From NCBI GenBank assembly GCA_947095535.1, contig OX352772.1, positions 276,468,336 through 276,532,335 on the forward strand: a stretch of 64,000 nucleotides of DNA, written 5' to 3'. Below, piece after piece: positions 35,040 through 45,654 of the stretch (position 1 is the stretch's first letter; every line of letters starts with the position of its first letter). The stretch comes from Poecilobothrus nobilitatus (lineage: Eukaryota > Arthropoda > Insecta > Diptera > Dolichopodidae). The notes below the pieces were generated by a model. That model had not been told where the DNA came from, did no database searches, and saw nothing but the letters and a program-made list of their open reading frames with translations. Made by a program: the position numbers and the translations under genes.

Positions 35040-36600
35040 TTATACCCGTACGATAGGATCGGGTATAATAAAATTACTCCTCCGTTTGTAACACCTCGAA
35101 ATAAGCGAGCTAGATATACCTTCAAAGGTATGGATCGGATCAGAAAAAAATTCTAAGACTTTTGAGCCATGTCCGTCCGTCCGTCCGTCCGTCCGTCAGC
35201 ACGCTAACTCAAAAACTAAGAAAGCTAGAATCTTGAAATTTACACAAAATATTTTAGGAGTAAATTGTAGGTTCCCTATTTTTTTTGGTTGAGTTTGGAC
35301 CAAGCCTTAGGGTAGCTCTCGAACACCTAACTTTTAGATCCCGACATTTTTTTTGAAATAGAGCTATGAAATTTTAACTGCTGATAAATCTCACAAAAAT
35401 ATTAATTTTATTTTTAATAACTTTTTTTCGTAGCCCCACCCGTTACGGAGCTACAGCTCCCCGAAGGTTCAAAAAAGCTCTATATTTAAATTATTATAGC
35501 ACAAGTTGTATAAGGTATATCTTCATTTTGAAAACGCCAAACGATTACTACTTTTATCAGCTTTAAAAGTATATATACAATAAATATATATTTGTGGCAT
35601 ACGGTGTCTTAATTTACAGTTATGCGAAACTAAAATTTTGCAAAATCCTTTAACCCTTCTATCTTCTAAACGGTTTAAGTTGGAAACTTGAAATTTTGAC
35701 AGAAGTTAGATCTTTGAAAATAAGAAATTTTTTTTGTATCACCCCCCGTTTAGGAGCTGTAAGGAGTCAAAAACTGAAAATTTCCTATTTTTAAACACCT
35801 GTAACTTGAACACCTGTTAGAATTTTTTTGAAGTAATACACAAAAATTAAAGTTTCAACATCATACTCTTATTTCTGTTAACAACTTTTTTTAATAATAT
35901 AGGGTTACTTTATAATTGACGAAAGTGTTACTTGATTTTTTCAAATTTTCTAACAAATTTCTTTAACTAATTTTTTGCATTTTGTTTTACTCGATAATTT
36001 GAAATTGTTGAGGATATAATGCGTAGTACATAAAAATGCAAATAAATAAACAACATAACGGTTGCTTGAAGAATTTTTATTTATATGATATTGATATATA
36101 TACATACTTATATAATATCATGTTTATTTACATATCATATATGTCACTAGTGAATGAATGATAAGAGTATAGATGTATATTATATAGTGCCGTATTTACA
36201 TACATATATGTATTTTATTGTACTTATAAGAAATTATTCTGTCAATGGAATATTTAAATATAATATAATATAATATTTAAAATTATATTTTTGTACTAAG
36301 TAAATTTAATATACATTTACCGCTTAGTATTAAATGGTACTATAGAATATTTGAAAAAGTTTTGGATTGATAATCGTTATGTGGAAGGTTAGAACCTGCT
36401 TTTGAAGAATGTACATATAAACATATAGTTTGAATATATGTACAACCCATAGTTCTAGAAATTATAAAATTCACCCAAATTATATTAAAATACTAAAATA
36501 TTAAAAAAATAATATTGTAAGCAGAGTGACAGGCTGTTAACATACTAACGGTTCGTACGGGTATCTAAGAGTTGACAAAGGTAACTGTATTCTTCCTCGT
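35040..36600. repeat. Right arm of the fold-back element
   Basis: Inverse copy of 30402-32003, with a CCGT run near 35172-35199 and the same terminal sequence (TGTATTCTTCCTCGT). The copies are close enough to suggest recent formation or gene conversion. Confidence 0.82.
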
Positions 36601-37071
36601 TTTTCTTGTTGTTTTTAGAAAATTCAACATTATAAAATAATCTATTTTTATTTAATTTTTTTCTGTATGAAATATTTAGCTAAATGTTCCATATTTTTTG
36701 TAAAGTGATATTTAGAATGTCTTCTTTATCATATTGAAAATTTACGTTTCTACTCGACATATTAAATATATATTTTCTCAAATATATTTTCCCATTTTTG
36801 CCTTATTTTTTTTTTTTTCTATTTTAAAAGTTATTTTGTCATCGCTTTGCTTTAAAAAGTTTAATAATCACAAGGATAAAAAAATTTTGTAAATGCATAA
36901 AATATATGAATGATCATTTTACACCAGATTTTACAGAAGACTCTGGTTTTCGCTAAATTCTTTTAGCTATGACACAAACTAAATATTTCTGTGCTTTAAG
37001 ATTTTTAAAACTAGCCAGTTTTAGCTGGCCCGTTTGAAAAAAAATTAGTACAAATTTTTGTATGAATTTGT

Positions 37072-37090
37072 ACATCTCTATGTAGTCTCT
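37072..37090. repeat. Right terminal inverted repeat of the P-like element
   Basis: ACATCTCTATGTAGTCTCT, the reverse complement of the left end, followed by GGTTCTATC, the second copy of the target duplication, and then satellite sequence in register. Confidence 0.85.
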
Positions 37091-37500
37091 GGTTCTATCT
37101 TTGTTGATTTTGGAGATAATCTCGTTTGCTCTGGGGCTCGTTCGGAAGCTTCCAAAATCCGAACCCATGGACCAAATCCTCTCAAATTTTAGAAACTTAA
37201 ATAAAACATGAAAGAACACCACTCTGTCAAATTTGAAGGTTATATCTTTATTGGTTTTGGAGATAATCTCATTTGCTCTGGTGCTCGTTCGGAAGCTTCC
37301 AAAATCCAAACCAATGGACCAAATCCTCTTAAATTTCAGAGACATAAATCGAATGGGAAGGAACATCATTGTACAAAATTTAAAGGTTCTATCTTTCTTG
37401 GTTTTGGAGATAATCTCGTTTGCTCCGGAATCATTCGGAAGCTATGGACCGAATTTGCTTCGGAAGCTATAATCCGAACCCATAGACCGATTTTGTCCAA
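37091..37500. repeat. Satellite units continuing after the P-like element
   Basis: In register with 21100-22141 and 25136-25280: repeated CGGAAGCTTCCAAAATCC and GGAGATAATCTC phrases. After about 37500 it passes into the terminal part of the satellite-bearing element. Confidence 0.8.
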
Positions 37501-37745
37501 ATTCGAACTTAGCCTTCCTTTCGTGATTAGTAACCTACTATATAAATTTCATCAAGATAGCTTCATTAGTTTTTGAGTTATCGTGCGAACGAACGGACGG
37601 ACGAACGGACATCGTTAAATCGACTCAGGAGGTGATTCTGATTTAGCATATATATACATGTTCATATCTAACTCGCTTCCTCTTGGTGGTTACAAACACC
37701 ATACCAAAGTTAATATACCCTATACTTTAGCTGTAGGGTATAAAA

Positions 37746-39286
37746 AACTTAATTAAAAATGTTTTACTAATAACTAATAAGCAATATGTTTATTTTAAGA
37801 AATTATTAAAATTTTTTTTTTAATAGAAATTTATCTATTATTATCAGAATTTATAATGTTCTATTTTACGTATAAAATAAATTTGAACGAAATAGCAGTA
37901 TAAAAACTGTATAACAAATAATATGTTATATGAATAGTTTAGTTGTTTTGTATAATAGTTTCATCAAGCAGATGTCAAAGAACGGTTATTTTCTAGATTC
38001 TAATGGTACGAGTCAATTTTTTTTAGTAAATTTCTTAAATTCCTGTTTAATTATGCAACGATATTCTCAATTCTGTTTTATGAAATTGTCAAATCGATAT
38101 CTCATTTGAAAATTGAAGCGTTTTTTTTGAAAATGTAAACACAAAGAATTGGATAATTAATGGAGAAAAATTAATTACGTAATAAGAATTTTAATTCCTA
38201 TAGGTGATGAAAGAATGCAAATTCGTAAACAAATGAATCTAGGTACTAGGTAGTAAAAATAAATGAAATAAATTGGAGTTACAGAAAATGTTTAAAATTT
38301 TTATGAAATATATTTTTATTTGAGAAACTTGACTACATCACGCAATACAGCCATAGGTAGTCAAGGCAAAAAGAACCTTATCCTCTCAGTTATGGACTTG
38401 CATAAGAAATTTTTAAAATGATATTGGTATAGGTTCCTAATAAAGATTTTATGCGAATTTATTTATCTGAAAAATTCTAATAAGCTAAATTTTCAAAAAA
38501 ATGCAGTACTGAAAATAGTTGACAGTTGTGGACATATCGTGTCTGTGGCTTTACGTTTCTGTAAGTGTATAGCCATTGCAAAATACAAAATACAATTTTG
38601 AAACGATTTAGTGTACGATTTGGAAAAAAATTCTATACAACAGTAATCACAAATAAACTAGCCAGCTCTACATATACATAATACATATTATCACAATTAA
38701 AATATGTTGGTGTAATGTGTCTATGATAAACCAAAATATATTGGACGATGAATAAAATAATCAAAAGATATGTATGTGTATAAATTTTACATTTTCTATG
38801 TATTTTTCGACGTTTGACAATTTTTTTAGGCGTTCATATTCGAAATGAACAACATGAGGAAATAATGAAAAAGAAGAAGTCATAATGAAAAAAAAAATCA
38901 TAGTTGAAAATTTTTAATGAAATTTGTTCTTCAATATGATAACCTTTTCATTAATAATATCTATGATCATTATTTACATTAATATGATTCTTTTTTGTCA
39001 TATAGAAGAAATAATTTAATAGAAAGTAGGAATGCAGAAATAAAAAAAAGTCGTTTATCTATTTATGATGATTGTAATCATAAATTTGATTATCATTATA
39101 CATTGAAGAGATGTACTAATTTTTTTACTTGAAACTCTTTTTTGTATTTATAAAATATTTTAAAAAGTTGAATGTATTTGTATTTCGACAAAAAAAAAAA
39201 GAAATAAATTTTGATGAACCTCTATTCTTTATATTGATGGACAGTCCATAAATCAACAAAAAGTTTTAATGAAAAACTACTTCATA
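37746..39286. other. A/T-rich stretch without recognisable genes
   Basis: No coding frame found. Around 38870-39010 are ATGAAA/ATGATT-rich phrases that recur near 20700 and 44380, suggesting fragments of another repeat or the outer part of the inverted-repeat element that follows. Confidence 0.4.
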
Positions 39287-39503
39287 TATAGCATTTTCAA
39301 ATTAAATGAAACCTTTTGCAAAACTAATGAAACCTTTTGCAATTATAATGAAACTTTTTGTTAATATAATGAAACAATTTGCAAATATAATGAAATCTTT
39401 TGCAAATATAGTTAAACTTTTTTTAAATCAAATGAAACTATTTTCAAAATAAAAGAAACTATTTTTTATTGAAATAAAACTTTGTTCAAATTAAATGAAA
39501 CTT
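39287..39503. repeat. Left inverted-repeat arm with internal subrepeats
   Basis: About eight variants of AATGAAAC(C)TTTTGCAAAT, inverse of 44161-44339. Confidence 0.75.
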
Positions 39504-39640
39504 AAAAATTAAATATTATAATAAAATTTTAAAAATTAAAATTAAATTCTAATACTTCATATTTTTACAAAAATTTAATACATTTGTAACAAAAAATAAA
39601 TCAATTTATACAAAAATTCTATACTTTATACTAAAATTCT

Positions 39641-40471
39641 TTAATGTAGTGGTAAACCTTCCAAAGCTTGCGGAATTGTAAATACCATGTCCATTACATA
39701 ATTAGAGCAGTCGCTTGATGTAAGTTGATTCACACTTTGATTAATTACATGTGAAAGGCTGTGCTCGTTTTCACCATCGCTTAATATTGAACGGGCATAA
39801 GTTTTTATTTTGGAGAATGCTTTTTCAATAGGATTGAGCATTGGTGAATACGGCGGTAAAAATTTTAAAATGCAACCATTGTCCATAATTATTTCTTGAA
39901 TTCCTCTTCCTTTATGGATTTGTGCATTATCCATAACCAAAAAACAATTTAACAAGTTTGCAGTGGTACCAATTTTTTCTAAAAGTTCTAACAAAAATGT
40001 CTTGAAACGATCTGCATTTACACTGCCATTATTTATTATTTTATGGTGAACGACACCGCAAGTATTAATTGCCGCAATTAACAATACATTTCGCCCCCGT
40101 ATAGTTGGCACCACAACATGAGCTCTAGTTCCGACTTTAGAGCGGGCATGCGATCTACGGATATGGAGGTTAAATCCGCATTCGTCTATAAATATAATTT
40201 TTTCCCTTTGTTGTGGGGCCCACTGACTAAATTCTGTGGCATACATTTTTCTTAAACTTAGTGTTCTAGCATCATTCATTTTATCCAGTTCAATAGAAGC
40301 CATTTTTAAGGTTATTTTCATTTCTTTTAAGCAATTAAAAACCGTTGACATAGAAACTACTATATTTTTTTCTTCAAACAGTTTTTTTTTTATGTTTTGA
40401 AGAGTAATACTTGGATTTCTTTCTACGATGGTCTCAATGAATTCAAGCATATCAGGTGTAGATTTTTTCAT
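39641..40471 (-). CDS. Tc1/mariner/IS630-like transposase, catalytic part
   Basis: 276 residues. The N-terminal part finishes the DNA-binding region (ITLQNIKKKLFEEKN). The DDE core follows: IIFIDECGFNLHIRRSHAR with the first Asp, LNCFLVMDNAQIHKGRG with the second, and FLPPYSPMLNPIEKAFSKIK with the Glu. There are 34 residues between the second Asp and the Glu, a DD34E arrangement. All three acids are present. The frame is separate from the upstream HTH frame by one base in an A run, and its ATG overlaps the upstream stop (ATGA). Either a recent mutation or assembly error, or a frameshift or reinitiation arrangement. Confidence 0.85.
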   Translation of the reverse strand: MKKSTPDMLEFIETIVERNPSITLQNIKKKLFEEKNIVVSMSTVFNCLKEMKITLKMASIELDKMNDARTLSLRKMYATEFSQWAPQQREKIIFIDECGFNLHIRRSHARSKVGTRAHVVVPTIRGRNVLLIAAINTCGVVHHKIINNGSVNADRFKTFLLELLEKIGTTANLLNCFLVMDNAQIHKGRGIQEIIMDNGCILKFLPPYSPMLNPIEKAFSKIKTYARSILSDGENEHSLSHVINQSVNQLTSSDCSNYVMDMVFTIPQALEGLPLH

Positions 40472-40785
40472 ACGATTTCCTCCTCTTTTTTTTCCGCTAA
40501 AACTTCGTTATTTTTTTTAAAGCGTGACAAAATAGTTTTTGCTGTATTCATATTAATTGAAGTTAGTGTAGTAGCTTCAGAAATAGTTTTTCCTTCTTCA
40601 TATAATTTTATAAAAAGAAGTTTCATATCCTTCGTTACTTTTGAGTACTTTCCTATTTTTCTGCGTTCGCGTCGTAAATTAGGTCTTTCTCTAATAGATT
40701 GTTCATCTCTCACACTTCTCTCATCTAAATTTTCTTGACTAGGTTGCCAGTAATCTGAGCTACCAGAACTAAAATCTTCGTTCAT
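40468..40785 (-). CDS. Helix-turn-helix part of the Tc1/IS630-like transposase
   Basis: 105 residues: a Ser/Arg-rich start, then KDMKLLFIKLYEEGKTISEA and NTAKTILSRFKKNNEV, a homeodomain-like HTH. It ends four bases into the next ORF. Just before the stop the frame reads GAA AAA AAA GAG. A -1 slip on A AAA AAA would continue as RGGNR before the second ORF's ATG, the sequence expected between the HTH and catalytic parts of this family. Together the two ORFs equal one usual-length transposase. Confidence 0.78.
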   Translation of the reverse strand: MNEDFSSGSSDYWQPSQENLDERSVRDEQSIRERPNLRRERRKIGKYSKVTKDMKLLFIKLYEEGKTISEATTLTSINMNTAKTILSRFKKNNEVLAEKKEEEIV

Positions 40786-41382
40786 TTTATGAAAAAAATT
40801 TTATTTTAAAATTTAAAGTAATAAAAAAAATTAATTATTAAACTAGTTACAATAAATTTATAATCAAACTAATTCAATACCAATTAAGCTTCCAGAACTA
40901 AGATCTTCATTCATTTTATGAAAATAATTTTATTTTGAAAATAAAGAGTAATAAAAAGAATTAATTATATAACTAATTACAATAAATTTATTATCAAACT
41001 GATTCAAAAATTAATTGATCATTGAAATCAGAACATAAGAATGATTGCATTAAATGCATAGATAAGAAAACAGGTGGTTTTTACAAAAAAAAATTGTTAT
41101 GATTATGTAGAGGAGGGTATACAAAAGTTAATAAACAACAATAACTTATACAATACATAATAGAAAATATCACATGGTTTTATTTTATCAGAAACAAGTT
41201 TTAATTTAATTTTGGCTTTCTCCATAAAATAGGAAAAAAATAAAATAAAGAAATTAAGAAGACAAAATAAGAATTTTTTATTTTTTTTATTTCTTTTTCA
41301 TATTATAATTTTTTTGTTTATAAATTAAAAACTTCTACACATATTAATTTCTAAATTCTAACAAAATTCAAGTATATATATA

Positions 41383-43960
41383 CTAGAAAATCCCCTGTGC
41401 AATTGCACAATTTCTATAGATTCAAAAACATTTACGGTATCATACTGACTCCTTTAATAAACTACCTAAAAATATCATTTTTACATCAGCACCATTAAAA
41501 AAACTTTGGAATCACTTACTTACTTGATGTAATAGAAAAAAAGCATAAAACAAATCTAAACACATAAAATTAAAAATGTTAGGTACAGTTTATTAATTTT
41601 TTCTCTCTGTTTTTTCGTGGCGGTAATTTTTGACAGTTTTTTAATCATTGAGAAAAAATGGTCCAAGCTAAAAACACATTCAGCGTAAAAGTTCGTGCCG
41701 ATATCTCAAAAATTGTTTGAAACACATGTATAAAGTGCACAATAGAAACCGGCGAAAAGCCAACCAACACCAACCGCTACGACATTTTTTTTTTGTTACA
41801 TTTAAAACAATCCCAAAAATCGAAATAATTTTAATATTTGTTAAAATTTTACCAGACTCTCTATTTTTCTTTAGTTTTAAAAAAAAAATTTTATGTCGAT
41901 GAAAAACAGTTGTTTTCGCCGCGAAATTACTTTAATTACCAAAACTACTTTCAAGTCTTTTGCGTTTATTTTTTTTTTGTTTGAAAAAAATTTGTTGAAT
42001 TTATTTTATTTAAATGTACTTTGGAAGAGGTCTTTGGTATATTTAATAAAACATTCATGTCTCGGATAATGTAATTTCATAAATTTTCGGGGGCTTTTTT
42101 TTGTGACAGTCGTTTTCGACAGCTTTTTAATTTAATCGTCTAATAATAAATGAGTACAAAATTATGAATCTATTGTGAGAGAAGGCTTCTAAAATGATAT
42201 TTTCTATGTTATTTTTTCGTTTTTTTTAAGAAAAATATCCATTTCTATAATATTTAGTAAGTTTCTGATTTCTGTTATGAAATATAATTAGTTAAGTCTG
42301 CCGAATTTTATATTAATAAAAAAATTCGAATATTTTATGTTATATCAAAAATGCAGCTTAAAAAATCAAAATTCCAACCTAAATAAACAAAACTACTTTA
42401 AAGTCTGTTGCGAAACTTTTACCAGCTTTTATAATAGTGAAAACAAAATCAAGAATAAAATCGACCTATTATTTTTTTCTTATAAATATAAGGCTTACAT
42501 AAACTTTGCTCTTTTCACTTTCAGGTCTTTTAATTTTATTAAGAGTATTTTTATTTTTTTCAAAACAAAGAGTCATTTGAAAACTGCCATCAGAAGATTA
42601 ATTTATTTTTAATTTACCGCTGCGACCAGTTCATAATGGATGTGACGGTCAAATTTAAAAATTAAAAATTTGCTTTAAATTTTGTATCGAAAGTATTTTT
42701 TAAAAAGTAAAAGTTTGTGTCTCTGATAAGACTTTTAGTCGAAGATTTGTGTCTATGATAATAAAATTTTAAATTATTAAATAAATATACAGAAATATCA
42801 TCATTGCCAGTTTAGTTTACAATCAGTGTGAGTGGTTTATTATAGAAATAAAATATTTTTTTTTTACATGTTGTCAAGGTCTCGCCAACATCTTGTGTGA
42901 ATTGGTATTATCTGGTATTATCATTATATTGTGTATATTATCAGAAATTTAATCATTAATTTCAGGTATTATATTATCTGATCTGATTAATAAATCTTAT
43001 TTTTTTCCATGGCTAACAATATTATTAATGGTCTAATAAATTAGTACAAAATTATGAATCTTTTGTGAGAGAAAGCTTCTAAATGATATTTTCTATGTTA
43101 GTATATATATAAGAAAATATATCCATTATTTATCTATATTTAAGAAAAATATCCATTTCTATAATATTTGGTAAGTTCCAGACTTCTGTTATGAAATATA
43201 ATTATTTAAGTCTGCCGAATTTTATATTAATAAAAAAATTTCGAATATTTTATGTTATACCAGTTATACCGAAAATTTAGCTTAAAAATCTAAATTTCAA
43301 CCTAAATAAACAAAACTACTTTAAAGTCTGTTACGAAGCTTTTACCAGCTTTTATACTAATGAAAAGAAAATCAAGAATAAAATCGGCCTATTATTTTTT
43401 TCTTATAAATATGAGGCTTACTATAAACTTTGCTCTTTTCACTTTCAGGCGATTTAATTTTATTAAGATTACCTATTTTTATTTTTTTTTTTCAAAACAA
43501 AGATTGAAAACTCCAACAGAAAATTAATAATTTATTTTTAAATTACCGCTGCGACCAGTTCATAATGGATGTGGCGGTCAAATTTAAAAATTTAAAATTT
43601 GCTGAATTTATTTTTATTGAAAATGTGTGTTTTTTAAGTATGTACTTTTCCTTTTTTGACTGTACTCACTTTTAATGAACGGGTTGTGTCTCTGACAATA
43701 CTTCTAGTGGAAAATTTGGTCTTTGGTAATAATATTTACTAAATTTATTTATAATTTTAATGAACGGTTTGTGTCTCTTGATAATACTTTGAGTCAAAGA
43801 TTTGTGTCTCTGGTAATAAAATTTTAACTTATAAAATAAATATACAGAAATATCATCATTGACAGTTTAGTTTACATTCAGTGTGAGTGTTTTATTATAG
43901 ATATAAAATATATTTTTTTACATGTTGGCAAGGTCTCGCCAACATCTTGTGTATTATATT
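41383..43960 (-). mobile_element. Helitron-like non-autonomous insertion
   Basis: Read on the minus strand, the left end finishes with a short hairpin (TGTGC-AATT-GCACA, 41396-41409), nine or so bases, then CTAG followed by T, a standard Helitron 3' end. The right border is not certain; I place it near 43960. The interior has no ORF, and most of it is a tandem duplication with about 890-base spacing (42140-42900 and 43029-43955). Confidence 0.42.
42140..43955. repeat. Two tandem units of about 0.8-0.9 kb
   Basis: Shared phrases include TAGTACAAAATTATGAATCT near 42150 and 43040, CCGCTGCGACCAGTTCATAA near 42617 and 43547, and a hairpin at the end of each unit (GTTGNCAAGGTCTCGCCAAC near 42873 and 43925). 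The second hairpin is a perfect 8-base stem. Confidence 0.8.
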
Positions 43961-44160
43961 ATAGATATATTTCAAAATAAAAGCAAAACTCAATGTGAAA
44001 TTGAATATTTGAATTCACAGTATGTACGAAAAACATGAATCATATTACATTAAAATTTCTTTCCGAAGATCTAAATGATATTATTTTTTATATAATACAT
44101 ACTTCATTCGTTAATTTTTGAAATTTTATTTTATTTAATTATTTGGTGCTTGAAATGCAA

Positions 44161-44339
44161 TTTTAAGTTTCATTTAATTTGAACAAAGTTTCATTTCAAT
44201 AAAAAATAGTTTCTTTTATTTTGAAAATAGTTTCATTTGATTTAAAAAAAGTTTCACTATTTTTGCAAAAGGTTTCATTATATTTGCAAAAGGTTTCATT
44301 AGTTTTGCAAAAGGTTTCATTTAATTTGAAAATGCTATA
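44161..44339. repeat. Right inverted-repeat arm with internal subrepeats
   Basis: Repeated GCAAAAGGTTTCATT units, ending in TTTGAAAATGCTATAA, the inverse of the left arm. Confidence 0.75.
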
Positions 44340-44699
44340 AGTAAATTATGTCCATTAATATTATGAATTTGCGTTGATGAACGCTATTTGTCATTATGAT
44401 GAACAATACTTTTTTCAGTATTCCTGCTTCTTTTAATAAGAATACTGCAATTAGAAATATGTAACTTAAAAAGTTTGATAAACTTGAGTAGTGCAGTTTC
44501 AAAATTCGCAGGTTAATTAATTTTGAGAAAAAAGCAAAAAACTTATAACTTGTAATGTGTAAAATGTACTTAAAGGTTTAAAATAGCAATCTGTCACCTT
44601 GCTCTATAGCAACTTACTGACAAAAAATTTTTGCTAATCGACATAATGAACAGCCTATATTTAGAAAGAAATTTGCATTTAGCTAATTTTGCAACTAAA

Positions 44700-45435
44700 T
44701 ACAAAAATTAGCGAGTTTTGCGAAAACAAAATATAAAACAGCTTGTTTTGGAAATAAAAATTTATTAATCCTTGTTCCTGTTATCCTTAAAATTTGAGAT
44801 GAATTGGAGTGGTTATTCGGGTACCTCTTACATAACTGCCAAAACCGAACAAGTATATATTCGAAATTAATAAACATAGAAAGTTCAAATTTGGTACTAG
44901 GCTGCTGTTTCCTGAATCCCTGATTTGTCCAAAATTTCAGATGAATTGGAGCAGTTATTCGGATGCCCCTTACACAACTCCCAAAACCGAACAAGCATAT
45001 CTTCGAAATTAATAAAGATAGAAACTTCAAATTTGATACAAGAGTGTTGTTTCCTGAATCCCTGATTTGCCTAAAATTTCAAATGAATTGGAATGGCTGT
45101 TCGGGTATCTCCCACACAACTCCCAAGACTGAACAAGCACATCTTCAAAATTAATAAAGATAAAAACTTGAAATTTGATATAAGAGTGTTCTACCCTGTT
45201 CCGATGATATCGACACTTCCCAAGACCTAACAAGCATATTTTCGAATTTAATAAAGATAGAAACCTGAAATTTTTTACAAGGTTGTAGGTTGTAGAAGTA
45301 TAAATGTTTTTAGCTTATATTAAATACCTAACTAAAATGACTTATGGATTTTTAATTTGATTTGAATTTTTTAGGTGTAGGGTATAAATAAGCCGGTTGC
45401 ATCGACTTACTTGTTACATTTACTTGTTTTTATTT
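44700..45435. repeat. Satellite-type repeat, inverse orientation, with element terminus
   Basis: Three to four units with CAAAACCGAACAAGCATAT, CGAAATTAATAAAGATAGAA and TGTTTCCTGAATCCCTGAT. The block ends at 45361-45435 with GGTGTAGGGTATAAATAAGC and GTTGCATCGACTTAC, the inverse of the sequence at 20901-20985. It is thus a second, oppositely oriented member of the same repeat family. Confidence 0.7.
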
Positions 45436-45654
45436 TGTCAGATTTAAAAGATCTTTCGCATATCGTAAAATTGTATAAATACATTTGCCGGGAAAAATAT
45501 GCTGATTGATCTGGTAGCTTCGGTAGTACTTAATTTTTTTGGCAATCGAAGGTCAATTTGTACACAGCATTTTTATTACAATTTAATTTTTTATAAAAGG
45601 CTTTATATTTGAGACGATGAGTTCGAAGTTTTGTAACTTATATTTTTTCGTGTC

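Larger units (their letters stand above)
30402..36600. mobile_element. Fold-back element with 1.6-kb inverted arms, DINE-1-like sequence
   Basis: Left arm 30402-32003 and right arm 35040-36600 are inverted copies with high identity; both outer ends read ACGAGGAAGAATACAGTT. Inner arm parts carry TACCCGTACGATAGGATCGG, GTTTGTAACACCTCG, AGCGAGCTAGATATACC and a CCGT/GACG microsatellite. This is the same order of parts as in Drosophila DINE-1/INE-1 repeats, as I remember them. The centre is tandem repeats. No ORF of note, so it must be non-autonomous. I could not find a convincing target duplication in the P-like host element. Confidence 0.75.
25281..37090 (-). mobile_element. P-element-like transposon, 11.8 kb, with nested fold-back element
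   Basis: Both ends carry AGAGACTACATAGAGATGT as perfect inverted repeats (25281-25299, 37072-37090), followed by 18 or so partly matching bases. The satellite unit it landed in is split, and GGTTCTATC is repeated on both sides (25272-25280, 37091-37099), consistent with the 8-base (here 8-9) duplication of P elements. Inside are a broken THAP/P transposase gene (minus), a minisatellite at 26040-26510, and a fold-back element at 30402-36600 that accounts for more than half the length. Without that insertion it would be about 5.6 kb. Confidence 0.85.
20901..37745. mobile_element. Satellite-bearing DINE-like repeat element, split by later insertions
   Basis: Left end near 20901-20985 (AAGTCGATGCAACCGACTT then ATACCCTACAGCTGAA). 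Right end near 37720-37745 (TTTAGCTGTAGGGTATAAAA), the inverse of the left end. In between are tandem satellite units of about 150 bases and, before the right end, a GACGGACGAACGGAC microsatellite with TTTTTGAGTTATCGTGCGAAC, as in DINE-1-type repeats. A LINE (22142-25135) and a P-like element (25281-37090) are inserted in the satellite. Another copy in inverse orientation ends near 45435. Confidence 0.55.
39287..44339 (-). mobile_element. Tc1/mariner/IS630-type element bounded by inverted repeats
   Basis: The sequence TATAGCATTTTCAAATTAAA starts an arm at 39287-39503; its inverse is at 44161-44339. Each arm is a run of short variable repeats built on AATGAAAC(C)TTTTGCAAAT. Between them are a DDE transposase (39641-40785) and a later Helitron-like insertion. 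Similarity between the flanks continues slightly further out (ATATTNATGGACA), so the exact ends are not fixed. Confidence 0.6.

Noticed and set aside
30402..36600. Target duplication for the fold-back element
   Set aside because: Flanking bases (AAATAT on the left, TTTTCT on the right) do not match convincingly.
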